Source: Polytrichum commune
Taxonomy: Eukaryota; Streptophyta; Polytrichopsida; Polytrichales; Polytrichaceae
Assembly (NCBI GenBank): GCA_950295325.1
Contig: OX485805.1
Span: forward strand, 34,891,501 to 34,955,500
Length of the DNA: 64,000 nt
Direction of reading: 5' to 3'
Below are positions 44,986-57,580 of this stretch, one piece after another. The number at the start of each line of letters is the position of its first letter. Position 1 is the first letter of the stretch. Below the pieces are notes generated by a model. The model did no database searches. It saw only the letters and a program-made list of their open reading frames with translations, and was not told the origin of the DNA. The position numbers were made by a program, and so were the translations under genes.

Positions 44986-46514
44986 GCAAAGAGTCTTGTG
45001 TCCAACTTTAGCCCTGTCCAACTAAAAAAATAACAAACTAGGCTGTTTGTAAGCCTACATGAACAGAAGAAAAACAATTTGGCTTAAATCATGCTTCTGC
45101 CAGTGCTCCATACGTTTTTGCATGTTTACCATGGAGGGAGATCTTGTTCACACTCTAAGAAGCTCCTCTCCACTGAATTTGTTATCAAAGCCCAGGGCAT
45201 CTGTTCCTTGTAATGTAATGGATTTGGGTGCTTTGTAAGCCTCACATGGATGAGCCCTATTCCTTGCAAAATGGAGGAAAACTTTGAACATCGAGTGAAC
45301 ACTGATTTGTGCAATTACGTTGCCTTCAAGAAGATTGCCTCTTTACTCATGCAGAATTTCTTGGATAAAAACCAGATCACAAACCACTTCTAGCATTGCT
45401 TATTCATCCATAATCCAACATAGTGTAAATCTACTTATTGTCTTGCGTTGATGTGGTAGTACAAATTCAAAATAGTGTGAAATTTCAATAAATTCATGTG
45501 GGTAACCCAATTGCACATATTAATGTGGACTAACTCGGGGTGCAGGGCTCCGAATCAACATCAATTCTAGGGTCAAATCTGGTAGAGGAAAAATGTTTAA
45601 GATTTAGGTGGTTCCAACAATTTCAATTCAACTGGCATGGTGACCATGAATCATTGGGTGTCCCTGCCCTGCATCTATTTCGCAACCTTGTTATGTTTTT
45701 CCCCATCCACAACCCGACATATCCCAAAACTTCCTTTATGTGTTTCAAAAAAGCAATTGACACAAAACACCTTGACCCGCCAAGACTTATAGCATGGCCA
45801 CACTTAGGACTAGCAATTGGCCCACAACATTGGGAGAGTTTCCATCCTGAGAGGGGTTTATGTCTTGTATGTAATGAAGTGAACAGATGAAACTGTAGAT
45901 TATTATATAAGTGAGGTTATTGTGAACAGGACAAAAAATCCTTACCAACAGTAGTAAATTCTAGAAAGAGGTGCACTTCCCTTATCAAGAGGAACTCCTC
46001 ATGCTGCCAAGGAGCAACAATTACCCCCAACATGGCCACTATCCGGGGAGAACCGGCGGCTAGTTACAAAACTAGTTGAGTTTGAGAAAGCACCGGTTGA
46101 AGTGCAAGACTTTAGGAGAATTACTGATCGTTTTAGAGGAATCTATAGAATATACCTCAAGTGAATAAGGCAAAACCGGAAGATGTCAACATGTAACCGG
46201 TTGGGTTTGGAATCACTACGATCTTGACCGACTATGCCCAAAAACTTCCCGGGCGCTGCAACACGGGCATGCTATTAGGTCAACACCTTGTCTTAGGTCA
46301 AGACTTAGTATTGGCGAGATGGCCACCAAGTTAGGCCCTAATGACAAGGACGTGAGGGACAAAACAGTTTTAGGTTAGTGTCCTGTATTTGAGGTGTCAG
46401 GAGGTCTCTCCTTGCATGTAGCCACTAAACATGAAGGCTCCTGACAACCCATCCAAACTTTGTGGACCTCCCTGTTGACCAATAACAACGATAGGCTAGG
46501 GTGCTACATACTTA
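44986..46514. other. Spacer; contains dispersed block at 46060-46240
   Basis: No gene is recognised. 46060-46240 (AACTAGTTGAGTTTGAGAAAG...GACCGACTATGCC) matches 53400-53600 and, in part, 17262-17330, so it is a dispersed repeat that may derive from a retroelement frame. Confidence 0.5.
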
Positions 46515-46742
46515 CTACACTAAATATGATGTTTAGCGTCCCTAACTATTTGGAATTACGCAATGCTATATCTATATGTTCTATACCTCATATTTTATCC
46601 AAAAAATGTTCAATTGGTCGTTTGGACATTATAGAGTATTAACAACTCTACTTGGTAAAAACATTACATCAATAGTGAAAAGATATAGCTTTGTGTGAAA
46701 TTCAAATAGTAAGTGACAGTAAATATCATATTTAGTGCAACT
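46515..46742. mobile_element. MITE family B, copy 1
   Basis: The ends are inverted: CACTAAATATGATGTTTAGC on the left and, on the opposite strand of the right end, CACTAAATATGATATTTACT. Both continue into ACTATTTG(G)AATT...AATGCTATA-like sequence, about 50 bp in all. Other copies are at 54771-54986, 55751-55975, 56522-56749 and (truncated) 56811-56977. Confidence 0.75.
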
Positions 46743-46871
46743 TACAACCTATTCTCAACTCCCTTGGATGTTTCCAAGCTCCAATGCCTACAATAGAAAA
46801 CCTACACTAGATGGGTCTTAACTACACTAAAGATTGTATTTAGTGTCATATGGTATTTTATGTCAACCTGG

Positions 46872-48483
46872 TAAGAGCAAGCCCACTCTCATTGCATCAC
46901 AGTTTATAGTTTGTCCCCCCCCAAAATAAAAAATAATATATATATATTGAGTATCAAGCTTTAGAATGGTTATCACATTCTGAACTCATAGTCCAATTAC
47001 TTCTAAACATATGTCTTTTGGTAGCCGTTCCTGGAACCCACATTAATTTAATACATACCACTCAACTATAGGTGCCACATTAAGAAAAATAACCAAATAG
47101 GAGGTTCTTCGCTTTCTATAAAATTGACACATATTTGATAGTTTAGTAGAATTGGACTAAGTCCAAGTCCATAATTATAACATGCTGAATTTTATCGCAT
47201 GATCCTACAATAGGATTGTATGGGAGAATCCTTCAATAAAAATATGAAGAGTTAATTATGATAACATTATAACAGCTATTTTGATTATATTTTCACTATT
47301 GAATGTGGATTTAACATCAAAAATTAAATATTAGATTTTTCCACCATAAGGAATCACATATATCCCATAAAATTTAGGCACATTATAGTGTATCGACAAA
47401 TCTACCCATAGAATTGAAGCAACCAAAGAGTCAAAATTTTAAAAATATGCCCAGATTTACTTAGATACGAGTAACATCAATAGATATTTTAATACACTAT
47501 AAAAATGACTCCTATAGGAATATTCTGATGTATGTATGGGTTGCATTGTAGTGACCATTCCCATGATATTTTACATCGATGTTGTTAAGATAAGTTGAAC
47601 CTAACTTGAACTCTCTTTTTGACCCTACATTACATCCTAAGGATCCCAAATCACAAGTGATTTGCAACTTAAGAGATCAACAAATTTGCCCTTATGATGG
47701 ATTTGCACATATTAAGTTTGTGTAAGAATTGTGCTTTGAAACTTGTATACTAAGACTTGTTATTTGTATGTTGCACCATAAGTTGCAATGAAATTGGTCC
47801 CATCATAACAACAAAAGGCCCAACATGCACAATCAACCACAACTGCTGAAATAAAACTTGATTGATCGCCTTCAGTATTGCTATCAATGTAGATGTTTAT
47901 TTGGAGTTATATAATGCTAAGGTAGAGGGTGCTTGAACCAACACTTTAATCTATTCACATACATATGGCTCTGTGGTTGATATTTTTATTCTTTATTTTT
48001 TATTTATAAAAGTGCCATTGGGCAAAATGTAGATATAAAGAAGAAAACAAATTAGCCTCAATTGATTTTTTGATTATTATTCAAAGTCAAAACCACCAAC
48101 TTCGTTAAACCGATGCCTAGGCCATGTGTATGACGACCTTGCATATGATGAGGACCCCCAACTTCATCACCTACAACCAACATAACATAGTTGGGTAATA
48201 GACCCAAGCTAGATCAAAGCCCAACATGGCCATCTCCATGATCTCACCCAATACAATTGTAGAACCGTCCCCTTGCATCTTGGGTACCGACCACCTTGGC
48301 TTTTGGGCTTAAATTGTTTCCCCCTACCTCCCCCCCCCCCCCCCCCCTTATAGAATGGTTAGAACAGGCATTGACAAGCCACCGTAAACCCACTTCAACC
48401 GACCTGAGATGAAGTGGAGCATGTTACTTACCCTATGGAGGTAGTGAAGGCCGGTATGTGGTGGCGCCACTAATGGCACCTAA
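46872..48483. other. AT-rich spacer with one MITE family C end
   Basis: TAAGAGCAAGCCCACTCTCATTGC at about 46872 matches the end of the MITE at 61152-61534; no second end was found. A poly-C run lies at about 48332-48347. No gene is recognised. Confidence 0.5.
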
Positions 48484-48981
48484 GAGCCACTTCACACACA
48501 AGCCAAGATCCGTGACCATGAAATTGTGAGAGCCCAAAAGAAAGTGTTCAAAGCCCGTCGCAACCCACCTCCAAAGTCATGTAGTGGGGTCACGGATCCT
48601 CAAGTGTAGTGTGAAGCCATATGTGATCAGGCCCTCAACCAAATGCTATTTCAATGAATATCTATTCATGCGGGTCCTCACACATGATAAAATAAAACAA
48701 ATCAACGGTTGTGAGCGTTCGGAGTGCCATGGTCTCCCAATTTTGTGTTAAGCCTACCTCCAAGAGGTGGTTTTTGAAAATAGTCCAAGTGACCATGGAA
48801 CACGATCCATTCGATGCCATGTAAGAATCCACGTAGACTTTACATCCATCTTGCACTCACTTACTCCGTTGACCCTCGAGCTTAGTGTGAAGCGAACTTG
48901 GACCGGCTCCGCCTTTCCCACCAATGAGAGTGTTTGAAGTGTAATGGTCACGGGCTCTCAGTCTCGTGTATGAAGTGACCC
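48484..48981 (-). mobile_element. Tourist-like MITE family A, copy 1 (498 bp)
   Basis: The ends are GAGCCACTTCACACACAAGC and, inverted, GGGTCACTTCATACACGAGA. The flanks are TAA (48481-48483) and TTA (48982-48984). It has the same length and content as the copy at 52276-52774 but the opposite orientation. Short GGGCC-type ends with a TAA/TTA trinucleotide duplication indicate the PIF/Harbinger (Tourist-like) group. It is non-coding. Confidence 0.8.
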
Positions 48982-48984
48982 TTA

Positions 48985-50437
48985 GCATGTTGGTCAACAT
49001 TCTATGGCATGGAATGTGCCAATTTGCATACATTATGTACCAAGGAGCAACATGACACATAGGTAGTAGGTAGAGAGTATATTACTAAACTTGCGTCCCT
49101 CTTGCAAAAGAGAAGGAAATGTCCCCATGGCCAATGATTGCAAATGCATCTAAAACTTGGGACTCGGCCACCCTTTAGAGCAACATGCCCTAAAGAAACC
49201 ATGCCATGGACTCCAAATGGTTCGAACATTCCAAAGTTCTTGCAAAAGTATCGATACTTCAACCAATTTGCGATATGCCTAGGAATCGGGTGTGCCCTTT
49301 ACATCTTTAGTAGTCACCCTTCATAACATGACTCAGTGGCATGGGCCCCTCATAATATAATAGTGGGATGTTGGGAGCTGAGTTTGAATTCAAGTCTCCA
49401 TGTGCAACTTCTTGAGCATTTGACTGTTATGTTATGAGGGACCACATAACGAGAGTTGAACATTGAGTAATGTTATGTTCCTGGTCATTTATAACCTTTT
49501 TGCAAAATTGGACCTTGTACCCCCTTCTACTTGAAATGTTTGGGAGATGCAACATGCAATGCTACCCCCCTATCTACTATGGCATGTGGCCTTATTCTAG
49601 GCGTCTCCAACTCCACATACAATTTTGGCCGTTGAGTCAGATTTGAGATCAGTTCATATGGTTGCAACAATGGTGAGTCATGAGATCGTCAACTCAAGTT
49701 TTAGAATCAGAGTTGGAATGTGAAAGTTAAAGAGGCCACATCGTCAGGGGCCCTTTAATTCCCATCATATTTGTTTCACGATTACATATAGACTTAGACC
49801 AACTCAAATGAAGCAACACCATAATTCACACCAGTGGCAACATCAAGATCATCTTTCTTTAAAAGAGGTCACAATGAAGATTCTCATAATTTTTCTAAAT
49901 CATCACATGGACCAAACCCATTGTGTTAACTATTGAGTATGGAACTACTTTGAGTACACGATCAAAATTTCATCATAACACATGTCCTTTAGTGTTTGCT
50001 CTAGATTGCAAACCCCTGGCATATGCATTAAAAGTCTAGGTGTCCAACTAAAAGGATGATCACATAAGGCTTACATCTCTACATACGTATACAAGTATTC
50101 AATGGACTGCATTGCGTATAGAGCATTTAGTCCATGACAAGAGGGAATCATTGTACATACCTCTCATGGCAAGTGTCATGTGTTTACATTTAATATGCAT
50201 GAGTGGAATATTCCTAAGCACACTAACGCCAAGTGTCATTTGTACACACTTCAGTCAACTTGTAGACCATCGTGTAACAAAAGCACACACCTCATAACAT
50301 TATTAAACATACACATGCCAAGATACTTGTAAGCACACTTGATCGTCAACTGTCATGAGGTGATACTCATCTTGAAGTTGTTGATCATAACTGTAACCTT
50401 AGCATATGCCTCAAAATAGGGCAAGTGACATTATCAC
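48985..50437. other. Spacer without recognisable genes
   Basis: Only short unconserved frames. Nothing supportable seen. Confidence 0.5.
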
Positions 50438-50442
50438 ACATG

Positions 50443-51737
50443 TGTGAGGCCAAACCGCCCACCCTTAAGCGTCCTAGTCCGGGTGAGGGCATGGGTATCA
50501 CATTCATGTTCACATAACTTCCTCTTACCAACTTCGTAAAAGTCATTTCCCATCAACTCTTGCACACCAATTTATTCCATGATAAGAGTACAAGCATTGA
50601 AAAATGCTCTTCTCTATTTATTCTCCTATTCCTACACTAATTCACAACCCACAATCAAATCTCTACCAAAAGCTTAATTCCCCGTGCCACCCTCTAATTT
50701 GTATGTGGCCAAACCCCCCTTAATTCACTAATGGTTAAGTCCCTAATTTAATCTTCCCTCCTCTTTTTCCCTAATTAACTAGTCACCACATAAGGTGACC
50801 TTCATACTCCCTTTCCATAACCAAAATCATTAGCCCAACTCAACCACACCAGTAGCCGAATCCACTTCAGACCGGTAGCCGACCCCTCTTCAGAACAGTA
50901 GCCGAATCCACTTCAGAACAGTAGCCGAATCCACTTCAGAACAGTAGCCGAATCCACTTCAGACAGTAGCCGAATACACTTCAGACAGTAGCCTAATCCA
51001 CTTCAGAACAGTAGCCGAATCCACTTCAGACCAGTAGTCGAATCCACTTCAGACAGTAGCCGAATACACTTCTAACCAGTAGTCTCACCCACTTCATAAC
51101 AGTAGCCGAATACACTCAGACCAGTAGTCGAATCCACTTTAGACAATAGCCGAATACACTTTAGAACTACCTAATTCCACTACTTTCCCAAAGCCCCTTA
51201 CCTAATTGCCTACCTAATTCCACTAATTCCCCTAAGACTCCCTTACCTAATCCACTACTTAATTCCACTAATACTAATAAATCTTCCCCTAATTCCCGCT
51301 TCCTCCAAGCTCTAAGAGCTCAACCTCCTTGAGAGGAAGGGAAGAGAGGAGAGGAGAGAAGAGAAGAGAAGAGAATGAAGAGAAAAGAGGAGGAGGAGGA
51401 GGAGAGGGCACCCAAGACCACAAGCCCCTTAACCTTCTCCTACTTAGTAGGACCTTATCCTCTTCACTAACCTTCACCCTTTAAACCAACAAGAGCATGT
51501 TCTAATTCAAACATTTAAATCAAAGAACCTTACCCTTGCTTCCTCAAACACTACCCACTCAACCAAAACACTCCCTATTGTTGCTAAGCTTCTACTTAAC
51601 CACACAAAATAGGCTTAAAGCCTAAAACATAAACCACACCAATCCTCACTCTTTTGTTACTTTTGATTGTTTCAATAACACTCCAAATGCAATTCTAAAT
51701 AAATTCTAAACATATGAGCACTCATTTTGGGCTCATA
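50443..51737 (-). mobile_element. Solo LTR, family 'TGTGAG', copy 2 (1,295 bp)
   Basis: On the minus strand it begins TATGAGCCCAAAATG and ends GGCCTCACA. The flanks are ACATG (50438-50442) and GCATG (51738-51742), a 5-bp duplication with one change. It matches the copy at 57581-58849 over most of its length, including AGTAGGAGAAGGTTAAGG, TGAGCTCTTAGAGC and GACGCTTAAGGGTGGGCGG. No internal retroelement sequence is present. Confidence 0.88.
50862..51175. repeat. Minisatellite in LTR copy 2
   Basis: About twelve units of 22-25 bp with the core AGTAGCCGAATCCACTTCAG. The units differ by AA/C spacers and single substitutions. The array occupies the same position in the LTR as the unrelated arrays of copies 1 and 3. 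Confidence 0.9.
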
Positions 51738-52275
51738 GCATGTGACAATGTACACTTTTCACACCTATTACTATGGTTTACCATTTAGAGTTCACTTTCT
51801 ATTAGAATATATATATATATATATAGTTTTTTCCTTCAAAAAGTGTGAAAGGCGTGTGTCGCCTTTCATTGACATGCTTATAAGTGCAGAAATAGAAGGG
51901 ATGCTTTTCTTATTGTTCACCCCTCATTGTTCTCCGAAATTAGGCTCATGCCATCTTTGGCTAGTAAGTTGCTTGAAGGGGTTAAATTAGCAATCACATC
52001 CCATATTTAATCACCACCATCAATGAGCTCCGATTGCCCCGATTCATTATTCATTAGAGGCTCCCCTGAAGTCAGGGCACATGTTGAATAGAATATGTAT
52101 TTTCGACTACATCATGTTACATGATGTCCATTCCTCGTCTTTAAATAAATATTATTTACTCACTACAAACATGATGCACTATGACCACATTGTAGTGATT
52201 GGTGTCCCATTTGGAGAGTATGTGAAGCTTGGGGCTTAAGTTACTATCCAAGCTTTAGTAGGCTAATATTGTTAA

Positions 52276-52774
52276 GGGCCACTTCACACACGAGACTGAG
52301 AGCCCGTGGCCATTACACTTCAAGCACTCTCATTGGTGGAAAAGGCGGAGCCGGTCCAAGTTTGCTTCACACTAAGCTCGAGGGACCAACGGAGTATGTG
52401 AATGCAAGATGGATGTGAAGTCTGTGTGGATTCTCACATGGCATCGAATGGATCATGTTTCATGGTCACTTAGACTATTTTTAAAAACCACCTCTTGGAG
52501 GTAGGCCTAACACAAAACCAGGAGATCATGGCATTCCGAACGCTCATAACCGTTGATTTGTTATATTTTATCATGTGTGAGGACCCACATAATTAGAAAT
52601 TCGTTGAAATAGCATTTGGTTGAGGGCCCAGTCACATATGACTTCACACTACACTTGAGGGTCCGTGACCACACTACATGATTTTGGAGGTGTGTTGGGA
52701 CGACCTTTGGACACTTTCCTTTGGGCTCTCACAATTTCATGGTCACGGCTCTTGGCTCGTGTGTGAAGTGGCCC
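52276..52774 (+). mobile_element. Tourist-like MITE family A, copy 2 (499 bp)
   Basis: The ends are GGGCCACTTCACACACGAGA and, inverted, GGGCCACTTCACACACGAGC. A perfect TAA target duplication flanks it (52273-52275 and 52775-52777). The interior is collinear with 48484-48981 in inverse orientation. It is non-coding and is the best-preserved member in the window. Confidence 0.9.
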
Positions 52775-52777
52775 TAA

Positions 52778-54608
52778 GATGCATGTTTGCTAAGGCTAAG
52801 AGCATGCAATTGTGAAGTATATTCATCCATCGTGGATGACTTGGACGGAACATTATATATGCATTTTAAGCATGTCTACAATCAACTTCATCTTAACTTG
52901 GTTGCATTGCATGGGACCATGTACCACATGAGCATAATTTTACTTTAATTTTGGGATGCCTCATTTACGGGGAGTTCTCGTGTTGTGTAATGTGAACTTT
53001 TCGACAAGCGTATCGTAGTTTTTTAATCGCAACCTCTTTCTTTGGAAATATATCATCATGTAGTTGCTTAATAGTGTTACGATTTTTGTTGGCATGAGTT
53101 CTCATTAGACTAAGTTGGGGACTTTGATATTATTTATGGTCAATTGAGGTTGAACCAAAAAAATTAAGGTCATATTATACACGTGTGTCAGATACATATA
53201 AAACACAATATTTGCATTTGCACATCTTTGGGTCATGTACTTACTTGTTGTATTTGAAGCAAGTATTGATACTATTTGTGTACTTAAATGCAAATTTGAG
53301 ATGAATTAACCACAAACTTATAGAGGGCTTGGTTGTACGTTGGATGAATGAGAAGCATGCTTGTATGTGATAATTTCCTCTTAATAAACAAGGAGGATGG
53401 ACTGCTAGTTACAAATGAACCGGTTGAGTTTGATAAATCACCAGTTAAAGTTCAAGGGTTCATGAAAACTACAAATTACTTAAAAGGAATCTATAGAAAT
53501 ATACCCCAAAGTAGTAAAGAAAAACCGAAAGACCACAACATGTAACTGGATGGACTTGGAAACACTAGGATTTTGACTGATTACGCCTTAAACTCTCCCC
53601 AGACGTTGTTTCTTTTTGACAGGTGGAGTTAGTTGGGATACCTATAATCTTTAGTCATGTAGCTCACCCACACTTACTAGTGTTGGCCACCAATGAACGG
53701 TTCCTATCAACACTTATTACATCCAATGGCCATTTACTAGCCAATTTAGAGCTAAAAGTAACCCTTGCTGGTAGAAACCATTTGTTGATCGCATACTATT
53801 AGTATGCCTACTAACAAATAGTATGCCTACACATTTGTAGGCATACTATTAGTTGAGGGAGGTAAGTTTGTACAATGCACAAACAATCAAGCCCATGTTA
53901 CAACCTCATTGAATACCTTGCATGTCTTGCATTCAATTGTTGTCTAAGACCATGTTCCATGTTGGCTCAACTTGTGTGGGACTATCATGAACAAATGAAA
54001 TGTAAGTTACCATGAATCCAAAGGGTGGGGCCCAAAAGAGAAAGTGTACCTTATGGCATCCAATCCAAAATTCTTACTTCAATGCATGTGGTGTAAATGC
54101 ACTAGACGTAAATAAGTCGTTTCCATTTACTTCAATTTTCAAGACATGTATATAATCCGTTTTCAATTTCTTCATTTAAATTTTTTTATTTACGAAGTTG
54201 CCGCGTTATTATCAATGCAAGCATGACAAAGAGGATGTTGCCAATAAGCATGCAACCAACAAGTCTTCTTACAAGCCATGATGAAGTTTCAATCCGGGAG
54301 CTCATTGAAGTACAATATTCTATGGTTTCAATGGCATGTATTTATGTGGTTCATCTTCATTCATTCACTACAACCTATAAACCCAACCCACTATTCAAAA
54401 TGGCCATTCTTTAGCTACGAGATTTATCTCATTTGGTTTGGCGTTTAATAATCGGTGTGCTATGTTAAACAACAAGTTGTGATGTAACTCAATATCAAAT
54501 GTGTCAGTCCTCTTTCTTTGGCTACCATCCAACAATCGTACAATAATTAATAACTTTTGCAACTAAATATAATTTAGATGACATTGATAGTGTCTACTAC
54601 ACTGGTCC
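52778..54608. other. Spacer with dispersed block at 53400-53600
   Basis: The block opens a short frame reading NEPVEFDKSPVKVQGF and matches 46060-46240. It may descend from a retroelement coding region, but no known motif is visible. A short inverted repeat of AGTATGCCTAC words lies at about 53808-53850. Confidence 0.45.
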
Positions 54609-54609
54609 A

Positions 54610-54765
54610 AGACGACCTTAAACTACCGGATGATAGTGGAGAGGTACCCAAACCAAACGAAGTGGTTGGTGGTTCGATTCTCAACTGTGAAATCGCCTCT
54701 TTACTTGACGGAAACTAGCCAGGTGATCAAAAAGCACCTCCTATGTTCCACCCAAAAAAAAGACA
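54610..54765 (+). mobile_element. tRNA-derived SINE-like element, copy 1
   Basis: The sequence has an A-box-like TGATAGTGGAGAGG (54631-54644) and, about 40 bp on, a B-box-like GGTTCGATTC (54671-54680), the pol III promoter layout. A body follows (TACTTGACGGAAACTAGCCA) and then a short A run. A similar sequence lies at 56285-56428. It could also be a decayed tRNA-like repeat without SINE activity. Confidence 0.55.
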
Positions 54766-54770
54766 ATGTC

Positions 54771-54986
54771 TACTACATTGTTTGCGGTATTTTGCATCAT
54801 TTAGTATTGGAAATTACACAACACTATAACTATTTACTATAGATCTCATTTTTGTTACTGACAAAGGTTGTTAAATACTATAGGATATCAACATCTTTAC
54901 TCCATAGAAACTTACATGAATCGTTAAAAAATCAAAGCATTGCGTAACTTTGAATAGTAAGCGATACTAAATACCATAATGGTGTG
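54771..54986. mobile_element. MITE family B, copy 2
   Basis: Same end pattern as copy 1 (TTTAGTATTGGAAATTACAC on the left, CGATACTAAATACCATAATG on the right). It lies directly after the SINE-like element. Confidence 0.65.
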
Positions 54987-55750
54987 TGCATGTATTTCAA
55001 ACAAAAAGGATTAATGTACGTCTATGTACATGTGCACTTTATACAAGTAGATGTAAACAAAGTGGATATAGCAAGACACCAGTGAGAATAATGCTGTATG
55101 TTATAAATGACATTTAATAATAGCATTGTTTATTATGTTTTAATATCATCAACTTGTTGGCATATTTTAGTATATTTTTATAGTTGTTCTCGAACGTGTA
55201 TTCATGCACACTGAGTGCATTTAAGACAAATGAGTACGTGTGTGTTTGTACATGTATCTTATTACATATTTGATAACCTACATTATTCCATTATGTCCAA
55301 CGTAATTAAATGCATGCCTTCAATGTTAAACCAAGTATTCTATGATTGACATATCATTGACATACCATTGACACGGGCCATGTGATGAGGATTTTGGTTC
55401 ACAACACTTACCATGAGGACGCAGTAAAAAACAATCTCCTCCCTCCAAATTTTAATCATCTACGACAATACTTCATCATAAGTTGTTGACAAAAGAAGGT
55501 AGGGTTTTGGCCAATGGATGAACTCATCCATCATCCATGACAGTAGTTGTAAACTTATTCATAAGAAGCGTCATCCAAGAAAGTACCATAATGACATTAA
55601 CTACCATGTGACCATTACTATATTTAGTGTGGTTATGTTAAGTTAGCTCAAAGTTTTGCAGTTGCACCAGGCTTAGCTAGAACTAGCAAATTAAGTAAGG
55701 ATAACTTAATTAGCCCAATAATGTGGGAGGAGGAGTATAGCTTCATTAGA

Positions 55751-55975
55751 CTACACATTTATGGTATTTTGTGTCACTTACTATTCAAAGTTACATATTG
55801 CTACAACATTTTATTGTTAATGTAAATTTTTTACCAAGTAAAGATGTTAATGTTAAATAGTGTCCAAACAACCAATTTGACCCATTTTTGGTTAAAAAAT
55901 GAGTTTCAAAGTAAAAAGTTATAGCACAATGTAACTCCAAATAGTGAGCGACACTAAATACCACAGATGGTGTAG
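55751..55975. mobile_element. MITE family B, copy 3 (225 bp)
   Basis: The ends are CTACACATTTATGGTATTTT and, inverted, CTACACCATCTGTGGTATTT. The TIRs extend over about 55 bp through GTGTC(A/G)CT(T/C)ACTATT. This copy shows the longest inverted ends of the family. Confidence 0.8.
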
Positions 55976-56284
55976 TTATGTGTCCGGAACCAAGGATGGT
56001 AGGGTTTTGAGTAGCCCGTGCATGGAACAAAAAATAAAACTTAACTAATTTTGTGGCCGCAAAAGTAAAAGTTAACAATAGTTAAGCTAACACTTATGCC
56101 GAACACTCCTTAGCTTTGCTTAACCCCAACCAACAATGTAGTTGGGGGCCTAAATAAGCTAATTACCTACTTATATAACCTAACTACCTTGGTCCGAGAT
56201 GAATAAAATAAAAGATAATGCCCGTACATATGTACCAGCATGAATGTGAGCCCGTTGACCTAATATTAATCATGATTGCCGTGA

Positions 56285-56425
56285 TGTAGATGACCCTAAA
56301 CTACCAGATGACAGTGCAAAGGTACCTAATCCAAACAGAGTGGTTGACAGTTTGAGTCCTTGCCGTGAAATCATTTCTCTACTTGACGGAAACTAGCCAA
56401 GTGGTCAAGCGCCTCCGTGTTCCAT

Positions 56426-56428
<3 letters not shown>
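56285..56428 (+). mobile_element. tRNA-derived SINE-like element, copy 2
   Basis: It is collinear with 54610-54765 (AACTACCAGATGACAGTG, GGTACCTAATCCAAAC, ACTTGACGGAAACTAGCCAA). The B box is more decayed (AGTTTGAGTC). An (AT)n run at 56433-56458 follows it. Confidence 0.55.
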
Positions 56429-56458
<30 letters not shown>

Positions 56459-56521
56459 ACCTAACTGCCAACCCACCTAACCATAGCTAACGACCTAGAT
56501 GGGTGTATGGCCTGCCTTAAC

Positions 56522-56749
56522 CACACAAAATATTGTGTATTTAGTGTCACTTACTATTTGAAATCACACAATGCTATATATTTTTAATGTACGTCTCTTA
56601 TTTTGTCAACGCATGTCAGATTGGTGATTGAACATCATTATAGAACATTTGTTACAACTTTACTTGGTACAAATTTACATCAATAGTGAAAGGATATAGC
56701 ACCGTGTAACTCCAAATAGTAAGTGACAATAAATGCAATATTTTGTGTA
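56522..56749. mobile_element. MITE family B, copy 4
   Basis: The left part is TGTATTTAGTGTCACTTACT and the right part CAAATAGTAAGTGACAATAA, inverted to each other. The interior AACTTTACTTGGTACAAATT is shared with copy 1. Confidence 0.75.
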
Positions 56750-56810
56750 CCGACCTCTTGACATACCTACATGTAGCTACCTCCTAGCTATCGACCTACT
56801 TATTCAACAT

Positions 56811-56977
56811 AGAATTTTACCAAGTAATAAAGATGTTAGTGTTCTATAATATCCAAATAACCAATTTGACCTTTGTTGGTAAAAAAATATGAGATAGGTA
56901 TTCAATAAATAGTTATAGCATGGCATAATTCCAAATTGTAAGTAATGCTAAATACAATATCTAGTGTACTAACTTAA
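56811..56977. mobile_element. MITE family B, copy 5 (truncated)
   Basis: The right part only; it matches the interior of copy 3 (ATCCAAATAACCAATTTGAC) and ends in AAATTGTAAGTAATGCTAAA. The left end is lost. Confidence 0.6.
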
Positions 56978-57580
56978 TTGCCCACCAATTCACCTATATA
57001 ACACATGTATTTGTATGGTGGGTCTTATGTGGTCATTGCCTTTAATTGGATGCCTAAGGTTTGAGTGGTATATGACAATGTTTATAAGTAGTTCAAAACA
57101 TATACTATAAAGATACATGTTTGATTGGATTAGACTATGTGCTCATAATGTAGACACCATTCCACGCTCTAAAGGTAACACGATTGGCAGGGTCTATGAT
57201 TGTGTAAAGAAAACACAAATCTTCACTTTGACCTCTTATAGCTTTTGAATGTCAACTTTGATTCCGAAACTTATAATGAAATTTATGTATACTTTGCAAT
57301 TGCTAGAAGGATTATAGAAATTTTGATCCTATTTGACAATTATAAATGTATTTATGGTTGCAAGTGTCCACAATAGGGCCAAAGAACCTCGTCATGTAGA
57401 TGCGGATACAAGGTAAACGTCCCTTATTGGGTTGGTGCTCTTACCCACTCACCTTTTGTGGGCCCTATAGGGTATGCAACAACCATCAAAGGATCATCGC
57501 CATTGAATCAAGTTAAGAGATTCCAAAAGTGCTTGATTTAGGATTAGAAGTGAGTCGCCTGCCATGAGGGTCTTGCCTTC

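Noticed and set aside
45540-45890. 116-codon plus frame
   Set aside because: Ordinary length for chance in this composition, no domain, no splice or promoter context.
53808-53850. Short repeats of AGTATGCCTAC, considered as a CRISPR-like or hairpin array
   Set aside because: Only two or three imperfect words with no regular spacers. CRISPR arrays are not expected in plant nuclear DNA.
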